A DNA stretch of 64,000 nucleotides from contig CM044963.1 of assembly GCA_024516035.1 (NCBI GenBank), forward strand, positions 22,664,965 to 22,728,964, read 5' to 3'. This document shows positions 33,180 through 43,590 of the stretch, in pieces (position 1 is the stretch's first letter; each line of letters opens with the position of its first letter). The DNA is from Bactericera cockerelli (lineage: Eukaryota; Arthropoda; Insecta; Hemiptera; Triozidae). The translations under genes were made by a program, and so were the position numbers. The notes under the pieces were generated by a model that worked only from the letters and a program-made list of their open reading frames with translations, was not told where the DNA came from and searched no databases.

Positions 33180-33355
33180 AAAACGTTGGTCTAATGGGAA
33201 CCCTCGAAAATACTGGTAAATTGGGATCGGGTTCCTAATGGGACCGGGTTCCAAAAAGTTCTATGATTTGTCCACAAATGTGAAAACTCGGTATAGATCA
33301 AATTTTCGACGAATACAATACTTTCCTTATTATAGGATAAGGAAAGTGAAAAAGT
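33180..33355 (-). mobile_element. Partial copy of the ACTTTCCTTAT element
   Basis: CCCTCGAAAATACTGGTAAA, GTCCACAAATGTGAAAACTC, AATTTTCGACGAATACAATA and CCTTATTATAGGATAAGGAA are antisense to the start of the 62.7 kb element. Confidence 0.58.
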
Positions 33356-33398
33356 TAAGTCAAATATAGTCCGTACGGAAATACATGGAGTCAATATA

Positions 33399-33612
33399 CC
33401 GACCTCAGTAGCTTCATCGATAAGGCGGCGGACTTGGAACCTGGAGGTCGGTGGTTCAAGTCCCGGTTTCAGCGTATAAGTATAAGTAGTGCTTTATTTA
33501 GACTGTCAGCGCAAGACAGGTAGTCCCATTATGCCAACAGTTTAGATTTAGTAAAGCGAGTTTGAGTAGTTGTGATATCACGAAAGTGATTAACACAAAT
33601 ATGTTATCAAAC
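33399..33612 (+). mobile_element. tRNA-derived SINE (CCGACCTCAGTAGCTT family)
   Basis: CCGACCTCAGTAGCTTCATC, GATAAGGCGGCGGACTTGG, then GGTGGTTCAAGTCCCGGT is a tRNA-like head with a B-box (GGTTCAAGTCC). The body ends GATATCACGAAAGTGATTAA. About 65 bp resembling another SINE (CCCATTATGCCAACAG) sits inside it. Confidence 0.7.
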
Positions 33613-34050
33613 ATGGAGTCAAATAGAAAAACAGCAAGTGTCCGGTTAATACTGTCGGTGAGTGTATAGTTGACTAAACAGCTAAACACTCATTTGAATT
33701 TGCTAAACACCCATTGTGGCTATACCTACTAAGAGGAAGTGGCTTAATGATATATTTGATAAGTTCCAGGCATACTTTCAATGAAAACAAGGTATTAGGT
33801 ATTGAGCTATTGACGTGCTGCAGACAGGACATGGCACAATTCCGCTGAAATCCTGCTACCTGCTGATTAGGAAAGAGTGGTTCACAACTACTCGTACATA
33901 TAAATAAAGGTTGGGTGGAAGAGATTACCAAAGGCAATAACCCCGCCCTTTAGGTAGGCCATATATTATGTATATATTTATTTATTTTTTCTTTATTTTT
34001 TTCTTCTATTATATTGTATTTTAATTTGTAATTATTTGTGCTGTATATAA

Positions 34051-34283
34051 TACAAGCGGGCTGTCGCCCGCTTTGCGGGCCGAGGTATGGCCGTGAAAGC
34101 AAAAAATCCTTTTTCGCCAATGGCAGGTGTTGTAGTGGGAATTTCGAAAAATCCCGTCTTATTGCACATCTAGACTATAAGACAAAGCTACCTACCAAAT
34201 TTCAGCTTCCTAAGACTTACGGTTTGGGCTGTAGAGCGATGACCAGTCAGTGGTCAGTGACTTTGACATTTATATATTAAGAT
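34051..34283 (-). mobile_element. Short dispersed element with a GC hairpin end
   Basis: AAGCGGGCTGTCGCCCGCTT forms a strong hairpin at one end and TTTATATATTAAGAT the other. The body GGCCGAGGTATGGCCGTGA resembles the ACGGCCATGCC region of the 57.6 kb Helitron candidate only loosely. No CTRR end was found. Confidence 0.4.
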
Positions 34284-35270
34284 GTCCTATTAATAAAGTG
34301 TAAATAAATAAATATTCTTTCATTCTTTGGATTAATAGTCACTTTGTACTTTCCTTGAGTTTAACAACATGCATTACCACCTTACTTTATCACCAAAAAC
34401 AACTACTTAACTAGGTATTTATACACATATACCTAACTTAGGTACTATCTATTCAAGGCGAATTATAAAATAAATAAATAAAGGTGTTTTTATGAGACAA
34501 ATTTAGTGGGAAATTATTTTGATATTTGTAAATCATTACTGGTCGCTGCTCACATTGCAGCAGCTACTCAATTGTCCTCACGAGTTATGATTGGATCCCG
34601 GACATCCAAAAGAACTGAGCAGAAAAATTTCGACCTCACTGGGATGCGAACCAAGAGTGATAATAATAATACTCTTTAGTGGGAGGTAACCACCAGACGA
34701 GGTTAATGATCGGAGCATTTTCTATCAATACTGACCCTCAATAAATGAAACAATACTAGGGAGAACACCTAAATGGGTAGAAGTTCCGTTGAAGGAATCA
34801 CGTGACTCGAACAACCGGTGTACGGCAATGCCTCATTGTGTAGAGTAGGGTTAGGAAAAATAAATAATAATAAATAATAATAATAAATTTATTATTATTT
34901 ATTAGCTCTATTTACAAACAGAAAACAAATAACATGAATACGAGTAAGTATATCACAAAAGAAAGGTTTAAAAACAATCGTATCAAAAAAATCAAGTGAA
35001 GTTAAAATAAATAAAAAAATCAAGTGAAGTTAAAATAATAATAATAAAAAAAATCAAGTGAAGTTAAAATATAGGGCCATGCACCCGGAACATCCTGAAG
35101 AACATGATGGCACAGGTTGGGAACCGCTCGTGACTCATGAGGACTGAGCAGTGTCCCAGGCAGAGAGGAAATCCTATCCCAGATCTTGAGAAAGTCAACA
35201 GGCTTGCCAGGACTAATAGGATAGTCAATGGGGACCCCCTGGCATTACCAGTGTTCCAATGATGTCAGGC

Positions 35271-35352
35271 AGCCTCCGTGGTGTAACGTTGTGCCTACAC
35301 TCCTCGATCTGGTTCATAGATCCTGAGTTCGATTTCCGAGTTGGGCAGAGTT
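35271..35352 (+). mobile_element. tRNA-derived SINE head
   Basis: GCCTCCGTGGTGTAACG to CTGAGTTCGATTTCCGAG is the same tRNA-like head as at 18776. It is followed by AATAATATCGCC sequence of another SINE. Confidence 0.6.
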
Positions 35353-35914
35353 TTCTCACAAAAAAATAATAATATCGCCTTATTTATTCTGCCCGATTGG
35401 GACTATTAAGTCCCATTATTCCAGCAGTAAGCCCAAGACGTACTATTAAGTGGTAAAAATGGGATCCTCCCACATGGGAGGATAACCAAAGTATTAAATA
35501 CGTGAGGCTGGTTTTTCGGCTGGATTCCCTTGCTAATGTCAACCCTGCCTGGCAAAGATCTCTGTTATTCTTTTTTTTGTGAACTCACTGGTACTGGTAC
35601 CATATTCCCTACATCTCTAGCGAGACAAGCACCAGTTGCAAAAATAACTTAATACAAAACTGGGATTTGTTGAATAAGAATCCTCCGGGCGATGCGAACT
35701 CCGGATCCCAGGACACTAGGTATAAGCAGTTGGTTCAGAGGACACACCGGTGGGTTGGCAATGTCATGAAGGAAACCAGAATCATAGCGTATTAGTCGAT
35801 AAGGAAAGAGAGTAAAGTGAACGTCATGAGAGAAATCATCTTTGAGTAGGATGTTAAGGGAAATACGAAAGATGTAAAAAAGTTAAGAGGGAGAAAAGAT
35901 AAAATGAAAGAAAT

Positions 35915-35917
35915 AGA

Positions 35918-35974
<57 letters not shown>

Positions 35975-35993
35975 GGAGAGAGAGAGAGAAGGG

Positions 35994-36025
<32 letters not shown>

Positions 36026-36045
36026 AGGGGAGAGAGAGAGAGATG
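35915..36045. repeat. (GA)n microsatellite
   Basis: GAGAGA run with internal GAAGGGGAGAGAG repeats. Confidence 0.92.
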
Positions 36046-36227
36046 ATCTTTAAAGTCAAGATTGAACTCAATTTTCGAGAAGGCAAAAAAAATGTTTCCC
36101 TCTTGTAAATTTTTTCTTCATTTAGAAAGAAATAATGACTTTTCTAATTTCCTCTTTTCTTATTTCTTCTAATTAGAAAAATTAAAAGAAAAAATTGGTT
36201 TTGACTTCTGGGAAGTGAAATGCTTTC

Positions 36228-36478
36228 AGTTTGTGGTGGAAAGTCAGAGAAGGCAGATGAAGCCTAGTAGGTGAAGTAAAAGACAGAGGAGGAAGATGAA
36301 GCCTAGTAGGTGAAGTAAAAGACAGAGGAGGAAGATGAAGCCTAGTAGGTGAAGTAAAAGACAGAGGAGGAAGATGAAGCCTAGTAGGTGAAGTAAAAGA
36401 CAGAGGAGGAAGATGAAGCCTAGTAGGTGAAGTAAAAGTCAGAGGAGGAAGATGAGCCTTAGTAGGGGAAGTAAAAGA
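36228..36478. repeat. 39 bp minisatellite
   Basis: About six copies of GATGAAGCCTAGTAGGTGAA + GTAAAAGACAGAGGAGGAA. Being a multiple of 3, it keeps a 100-residue minus-strand ORF open with a SFTSPTRLHLPPL peptide repeat. No start context or homolog supports a gene. Confidence 0.9.
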
Positions 36479-37239
36479 TGTCAAAGACTACTAATTTTAT
36501 TGTTGTAGTTGTATTCAGCAATTCAGCTTATATTACATACCTGTATGCAGATTGGCAATAGCTCGGGTAGTGATGATGGTCTCTGATCTCCCCATAGGAG
36601 AAATCCAATGATGTTCTTCAGAAGTTTCTTTGATGACTCATTTCAAGCCTTTTCAAGGTCAACGTTGGAACTTCAAAGCTGCTTTTGGATCGATGAGGAA
36701 AGATTACTTCTTGTTAGAACATCATTTAATAGTTTTCAAAAGAGACCATCAACCTTGTAGTTCATGAAGGCATCATCTTTGTTATAACTTTCATTTTTTT
36801 TGCAATTTTCTACAACGTCCAAAAAAGCCAAGAAGAAAAATTTCAACCTTTATAGACTGTCGAGTGTGATGTTCATACCAGTTTGAAGAAAACCGATTTT
36901 TTCCCTGCAAAAAGTACGAAAAACAATTTAATCTCCTACGCGAATGTTTCATGAATTTGAAATGGTAGTGCTGTTTTTGAAATGTTCTTTGAAAGGAGAG
37001 AGAGAAAAAAAAGTTGAACAATATCCTCGTTTTTGCAGGAGGTAGAATTTCCATTTACAAATAAAATTAGCGTAGGTAGGAACTAATTTGTAGTTCCTTT
37101 GTACCTTTGTCGGGTATTTTAAAAATTCCTTTTAGATGAACTGTAGAGTCAATTCACGTGGATGTTGGAAAGGTCAAAAGTTCTCTAGGTAGGGATGGAG
37201 GCTTTATTAGATATTTTTGAAGGAGGAGTAGGAGGAGAA

Positions 37240-37553
37240 GGAGAAGGAGGAGAGAGACACAGGGGGATAAAGAAATAGAAAAAGAGATGGACAGAAAGTT
37301 AGAGAGACTGACAGACTAATTGACTGATAAAAAGTAAGTGAAAGAGAAAGACAAACTGAGAAAGAAGGGGAAAAAGAGAGAGAGAGAGCGATGCATAGAG
37401 AGAGGAGGAAATAGAGAAACAGAAAAATAGAGAAAGAGAGAGAACACGATGCATAGAGAGAGGGAGAAATAGAGAGACAGAAAAATAGAGAGAGACTAAC
37501 TGATTGATTGATTGATAGGGAGACAGAAAAAGAGACATATATTTATATAAAAA

Positions 37554-37610
<57 letters not shown>

Positions 37611-37680
37611 TGTCCAGAGAGAGAGGGAGGGAGAAAGAGACTAGATAAATAGAGGGAGAAAAAGAAAGAGAGTCAGAGAA
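37240..37680. repeat. GA-rich tract with a pure (GA)n core
   Basis: Degenerate GAGAGA with repeated GCGATGCATAGAGAGAGG-type modules (37388, 37447) and a pure core at 37557-37606. It ends ~340 bp upstream of the 38017 exon. Confidence 0.9.
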
Positions 37681-38016
37681 TGACTGGCTGCTTGACTGAC
37701 TATCATCAGTCTCAACAATATTATAAATTTACAATACTTAAGAATATTAATTTTATAAAATAAAATACTAGAAATAATTTAATTTCTAATGTGATTAAAA
37801 CTCATTCAAAATGATTAAAATCTATAAAAAATTATCTCGTTTTTGCAGGAGGTAATATTTCCACTAAAAAAATAAAATTAGCGTAAGTAGGAACTACAAA
37901 TTAGTGATAGGTACATATGATTTTTCATAATTTCAATACCTTTTACTAAATATTCCTTCACCCTACAAACAACAAAAGCCACTTAACTCCACCCATCCTC
38001 CTCTCTTCTGCTTCAG

Positions 38017-38308
38017 AACCTCTTCGAGCTGGAGCTGATTGGCTGCAACGAGCTCACGGAGGCGGGGCTATGGGCGTGTCTATCTCCGCGCATCGTCTCG
38101 CTCACCCTATCGGATTGCATCAACATCGCAGACGAGGCGGTGGGGGCGGTGGCTCAGCTCCTCCCCTCTCTGTACGAGTTCACCCTTCAGGCGTATCACG
38201 TGACCGACGCTGCTCTGGGCTTCTTCAGTCCCAAGCAGAGTCACACGTTGACCATCCTGCGACTCAACTCTTGCTGGGAGGTCACCAACCACGGGATTGT
38301 CAACATTG
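38017..38308 (+). CDS. FBXL16: FBXL16-like F-box/LRR protein, internal exon (LRR region, 5' of the pair)
   Basis: A 292 nt exon encodes about 97 residues of leucine-rich repeats of the cysteine-containing F-box type, with motifs such as [31 protein letters not shown] and [16 protein letters not shown] recognise these as close to vertebrate FBXL16 (F-box/LRR protein 16, a substrate-receptor-like protein of SCF ubiquitin ligases). It is bounded by a polypyrimidine tract ending CTTCAG (acceptor AG at 38015-38016) and a GTGAGT donor at 38309. The start assumes phase 0; it ends with the first base of a split valine codon. Its GC content is far above its AT-rich surroundings. No F-box is seen; that part must be encoded outside or in unrecognised exons. 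The next exon is at 61517. The orthology call is from memory of the family, not a search; the exon call itself is secure. Confidence 0.9.
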
Positions 38309-38389
38309 GTGAGTTCTGTACTTCTGTTTGTGATTTGAACCGTTTTCACGGCATGAAGTTGCTACATTACACGTGAAATGAAATTCCTT

Positions 38390-38830
38390 TCAATTTATTT
38401 TGTAATGTTAAACATGGGTAATATTAAGAAATAACACGAACTTGTAAATTAATTTTGTCTAATGGCTGCTCTTAAAATTTATGCCATTGAATAAGCTACG
38501 TGAAGTTGGTTGACCACCAAAAGCGATTTGGTCGCTACTTGGATCAACGATTTGTATCATTTTTTTGTATCAAAAACAATTCCGAGATATTGACCGCCAT
38601 CAGGTGGTCAGCCAACTTCACGTAGCCAGGGCAAATCTACAGGTGCTGAACAACGGCGAAAGTTTATTTTACTGTCCCTACATAAAAGTAGAGACTATAC
38701 TAATAGGGACAGTAAAGCATAAATTTTAAGAGTCATAAATTAGACAAAATAAATTTACAAGTTCGAGTTATTTCTTTTGAATTTACATTACACAAAGTTT
38801 AAAATCAAATTTCCTAATGTATATTTTGCA
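38390..38830. mobile_element. Nested palindromes just inside the FBXL16-like intron
   Basis: Outer arms: AAGAAATAACACGAACTTG and GCTCTTAAAATTTATGCC (38428-38492) pair with GCATAAATTTTAAGAG and CAAGTTCGAGTTATTTCTTT (38718-38798). An inner element has GCTACGTGAAGTTGG + TGACCACC ends (38497-38520, 38611-38634). A third hairpin is TTACTGTCCCTA / TAGGGACAGTAA (38669-38716). No ORF. Confidence 0.68.
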
Positions 38831-39264
38831 ACAAAACAAACCAGAAAAAAACACAATTATTGTATACAGTTGTATACAAATAGTTAAAGCATAGGTAAAT
38901 AATTCATTGTAGGGTTGGGGGAAAGAGAATGCCATAGGCAATAACTGCGCCCTCTAGTTAGGAGATATGTATTAATCTATTTTTTCAATTTCATTATTTA
39001 TATTGTTTTCATTTTTATTTTTTTTATTTTTTACAATAATTATTTGTACTGAACATATTTTAGGTATATATGTCTTTGTATCTAATAAAGCATTAAATTT
39101 AATAATAATAATTAGAACATTGTATCATGAGGATGTGTATTGAGACTATTAAGGATCGGGAGCGGATCTTCCTTGTGTCAATAATTTACGCTGTGACATA
39201 ATTCTACATTCTGCCATGTAGTAAAAATAGTTATATACTGTCATGTATGTATAACATTATTATA

Positions 39265-40917
39265 CAGGGTGTCCCACCAAACTTGGACACCTCAAATTAC
39301 TCGGCCCCTGAAAGAGTTTTTGAAAAATAAAAAAATCTAGGGTACATGTGCTAATTATGCGGTTTCAGTTATGAAATTATTTTCATACAGGGTGGTTCAA
39401 AAGTCAGAAATTGAGGTGTCAACTTTCGATTTTTAAATGGATCGACCTGAATTTTATTTGATAATTTTACTTCTAAATGATTCCTGAGTACTTTTTTAAA
39501 CAAAAATATTACATACAGGGTGGTTTTTTTTCGACCAATTTTTTTTCTAAATCTTGAATAACTCAAGTTCGGTTAATTTTTTCGATATTAAGAAGAGAAT
39601 ATGTTTGTGTAATGAATACACGCACTTTCAATTGGCATCAAAAATTTTTATACAGGGTGGTTCACAAGTGAAATAATGACTTGATTTTTTTTAAAACTGA
39701 GTTTTTTTTAATTTTTTATTTAATATTAATAATTCTCGTCTAATTTTACACATTTTTCGTTAGTCATATCGAAAAACAAAACTAAAGTGTTGTACAGGGT
39801 GAGACATATTTTTTTTGTAACACCCTGTATATGGGCAGTCAAAGAGACGCAAAATTAAATATAAAGACTAAATATGCAAGAAAAACTTTGATTTTTAATT
39901 AAACTAAAAAGTTATGGTGTTTTAACTAATATTGTCGCATGGACCACCCTGTAGATATTTTCTTAAACCATCATATGGGTAGTCGAAACTGTCTAAAATT
40001 CAACGAGGAGTCCAAATCTGAAAGAAAAAAAATGAATTCAAAAAGCCATGCTCAATTTTGTGTCTACACCTACCTACTTTTTATTTCAAGTTTTAAAATC
40101 ATTCAGTGTGGACACCAAATTGAAAATGGCTTCAAATTCGTGTTTTTTACTTGTTTTTCCCACATGATTTGAAGTGTTCGTTGAATTTTATACAACTTAG
40201 AGTACCTACATGATAGTTTAAGAAAATATCTACAGGGTGGTCCATGCGACAATATTAGTTAAAACACCATAACTTTTTAGTTTAATTAAAAATCAAAGTT
40301 TTTCTTGCATATTTAGTCTTTATATTTAATTTTGCGTCTCTTTGACTGCCCATATACAGGGTGTTACAAAAAAAATATGTCTCACCCTGTACAACACTTT
40401 AGTTTTGTTTTTCGATATGACTAACGAAAAATGTGTAAAATTAGACGAAAATTATTAATCCTAAATAAAAAATTAAAAAAACTCGGTTTTAAAAAAAATC
40501 AAGTCATTATTTCACTTGTGAACCACCCTGTATAATTTTTTTTGATGCCAATTGAAAGTGCGTGTATTCATTACACAAACACATTCTCTTCTTGTTATCG
40601 AAAAAATTAACCAAACTTGAGTTATTCAAGATTTAGAAAAAAAATTGGTCAAAAAAAACCACCCTGTATGTAAAATTTTTGTTTAAAAAAGTACTCAGGA
40701 ATCATTTAGAAGTAAAATTATCAAATAAAATTCAGGTCGATCCATTTAAAAATCGAAAGTTGATACCTCAATTTCTGACTTTTGAACCACCCTGTATAAA
40801 AAAATTTTCATAACTGAAACCGCATAGTTAGCACATGTACCCTAGATTTTTTTATTTTTCAAAAACTCTTTCAGGGGCCGAGTAATTTGAGGTGTCCAAG
40901 TTTGGTGGGACACCCTG
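39265..40917. mobile_element. Long-armed palindromic DNA element, uninterrupted copy
   Basis: This 1,653 bp element has CAGGGTGTCCCACC ends and TA flanks. The two ~700 bp arms are inverted near-identical copies around a centre at about 39968-40213. It lies within the FBXL16-like intron about 1 kb after the donor, so a pre-mRNA passing through it would form a long imperfect double-stranded hairpin. It has no coding capacity: ORFs in the arms are short and occur in every copy because the arms are repeated. Confidence 0.85.
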
Positions 40918-41217
40918 TATACTGCTATTTATATCCGACATATCCGTATCTAACATATTACGGTCAATTAATAAATAGACAAAACACAATAGAGGAACTT
41001 TGCCTAATACCGCACGCACATCTCACAAAAAAGTAAATGGAACTGAAACAAGTGAAAAACTTCCTCATTCAACGTTTGAAGATGACAAAAAAAATCAAGT
41101 TGATAGGATGAGTAGAAGTAGAACCCGAGAGAAAGGTACATAAAAATTGGTGATTTTTCATCTTAGTAAAAAAACTACCCACTACCCTTAAGAGTACAAT
41201 ATCAAACACGTTAACGG

Positions 41218-41370
41218 TAAAGTTATCATATTTGTGTTAATTACTTTCGTGATATCACAACTATTCAAACTCGCTTTACTATATCTACGCTGAATCTGGG
41301 ACTTGAACCACCGACCTCCAGGTTACAATTCCGCCGCCTTATCGACCAAGCTACTGAGTTCGGTAAACAC
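41218..41370 (-). mobile_element. tRNA-derived SINE (CCGACCTCAGTAGCTT family)
   Basis: Antisense copy: TTAATTACTTTCGTGATATC, then GGGACTTGAACCACCGACC and GCCTTATCGACCAAGCTAC. Near full length. Confidence 0.7.
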
Positions 41371-42740
41371 GTGAACGGTACTGAGCACAGTTCCCCAAAC
41401 ACGCCGGATAATAAATTAAGTTACTAACAATAACATCAGTAATGAAGAGATCGGAGGACAGAACGGATTTGTGGGAGGATACACAGTTTAATAGATATTG
41501 CAAGCAGGGACGCATGAGGTACTGATATAGAGTTCATACATTTTGTATTACAACAATCAGGAAGGATATGTATGCATATCTATTACTAACTAATGTAGTA
41601 ATGGCACACTTTGAAACAAGGGTAATGTATTCTGTACACGAATAATTATTTTAAAATTCTGAACTAACATACTTCACTGGTGACATACTTTGAAGCTTGA
41701 AACAAAGAAAATGAAATCAATAAAAACTTGAACAAAACTATAACTTGACTGTGCAGAAGTTGAGGAGGAAGTCTAATAATTGAATCAAAATATGGTTAGA
41801 TTGGGTAGGTACATTGTACAACCAGAGACGAAAACAAACAAACTAGTTCTCAATATACTCAAAACCATTAGAGAACTGGATATTATAAGAGAAAATACTA
41901 TTTCTTTAGTCAAGTAAGCAAACCAGCCTTACTAAAATTTACTAAAAACCAGCCTTACTAAAATTTACCATGCATGGGACTCAAATCTCTAGGTTGAAAG
42001 TCCGCTGACACGAAAGAGTTACTTTAGGATTGTGCAGATCATTAGGAATTCATAAACTTGAAGAATAGAAAATGAACTAATCGATACCAGACAAAAAGAA
42101 GTTGAGAGTTGCGAAGTACTACTTGAGAGTGAAGTGAAGGTGGATTAGGAGGAGAAAAAGAGGTAGAGACAGAAGAAATGTTAATCGTAAGAATGGATGT
42201 TAGGAATACATAGGAATAAAAGAAAAGTGGAACAACAGATAAACTGAAGGAAAAGGACTGAGAGAAATATATAAAAGAAAGGGTTCGAACCCCCGCGCCG
42301 ACAAAAATTTGTATTCTTAATTTGGTTACAGTTGTTTGTAAGGGATACCTTCCGGTGTGCTCGTGTTGACCCAGCACCTAATTGGGAAGTATTGTGTCAC
42401 TTCTCGCCCATCAGAGGGGAGGCATACTACGGGATGGGCAGGCTACAACACAGACCACAAGCGTCTACAGTAGCTCCTGTTTCATGGCTACGAAATAAAA
42501 ACGGCTGTGTAACACTCATCTTTAAATAAAAAAAAATAAAAAAAAATAAAAAAAAAAAAAGGGAGAGGGTTGGAAAAATAAAAACAAAATAGAAGAAAAA
42601 ATAATTGGTGATATTGAATGGAAAGAAAAGATAATAAAGAGGAAACAAGACAACTAAAGAATGAGAAATAAAAGAAAGAAGAAGAGAGTTTAAAGCACAC
42701 AGTGTAAAGTGATTTAAAAAAAAAGTGTCTACCTGGGGGA
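41371..42740. other. Intronic DNA, no gene seen
   Basis: A direct repeat ACCAGCCTTACTAAAATTTA (41923, 41950), an A-rich stretch (42528-42560) and a GTTCGAACCCCCGCG stretch at 42284 that looks like a decayed tRNA-derived head. No coding signal. Confidence 0.5.
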
Positions 42741-42910
42741 CGTTAAACAGGGAGAAGACCAATGTCTCGCTAGAGGACTATAAACAGAGAGCAGACTAAT
42801 CAAATCAAATCAAATCAAATCAAATCAAATCAAATAAGTTTTATTGTGATATCTTTACAATGACATTTTTCACAATTTACAATATAATACGTATAACTAA
42901 GTGCTTAAAA

Positions 42911-43590
42911 TTAAGTGTCTAAGTCTAAAAATAAAGTTTCAATTAATTTTGTAAAACAGTTCAAGTTAGAAGAAAGGTCTAAAGTTTTATGGTGCTCGTT
43001 AAATAGTGTTTGAGCTCTGATGATAGGCGATAAGGGCTGGGAAAGAGTGGGGGCGGCGAAAAAAGTGGAGTTATTAGAATCTCTTGTTCTCATACAGGGA
43101 ACACGATAACACACGCCACTGGCTAGATCCATTGAGTCTATCATATTGTTGATGATTTTATAAAGAAAAGTAAGTAAGATTATTTTATGTTTGGACTCAA
43201 TGGATGGCAAACACAAGTGCTCTCGCAGATCTCTGTAAGAGATGGCTTCTGGATAGACGGGGTAAAAGCCGTTTAGTTTATAAAACAGTCGTCTGCAGAA
43301 AGCAGCTTGAACCGATTCCACCGAAGAGATTTTTTCCTGTGAACGGGGCATCCAGACTACAGATGCATATGTTAATTTGGAGAGGACAAGGGATTTGAAG
43401 AGTAAAAGGAAAGGATCAGGGTCGTCAGTAGGTTGCAAAGTCCTTGTTATGAATCCAAGGGTTCTGAATGCAGATTTAACAACTGTATCTATGTGGAAAT
43501 TAAAAGAGAGATCTTGAGAGAAAAAGACACCTAAGTCTTTTTTCAAGGTTATTGATTTTATAAGTACATTATTGATTGTATAGGAGCTAG
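42911..43590 (-). pseudogene. LINE ORF, 3' piece (post-RT region)
   Basis: It resumes at SSYTINNVLIKSITLKKDLG, exactly where the 5' piece stops, and runs through the post-RT region (FRTLGFITRTLQP, SKLTYASVVWMPR, QAAFCRRLFYKLNGFYP) to a TAA at 42911. Codons encoded upstream of 43590 on this strand belong to the DNA transposon, not the LINE. The 3' UTR is only ~75 bp, then the pentanucleotide tail. Confidence 0.83.

Noticed and set aside
33399..33475. Functional tRNA gene
   Set aside because: A- and B-box-like segments are present, but no full cloverleaf can be drawn and the same sequence recurs many times with a SINE body; it is a tRNA-derived SINE.
36182..36484. 100-residue ORF with SFTSPTRLHLPPL repeats
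   Set aside because: A 39 bp minisatellite keeps any stop-free frame open; no signal peptide, no splice or promoter evidence.
38070..38376. Other-frame ORFs over the 38 kb exon on both strands
   Set aside because: Shadows of the FBXL16-like exon; the chosen frame alone gives LRR motifs and proper GT/AG borders.
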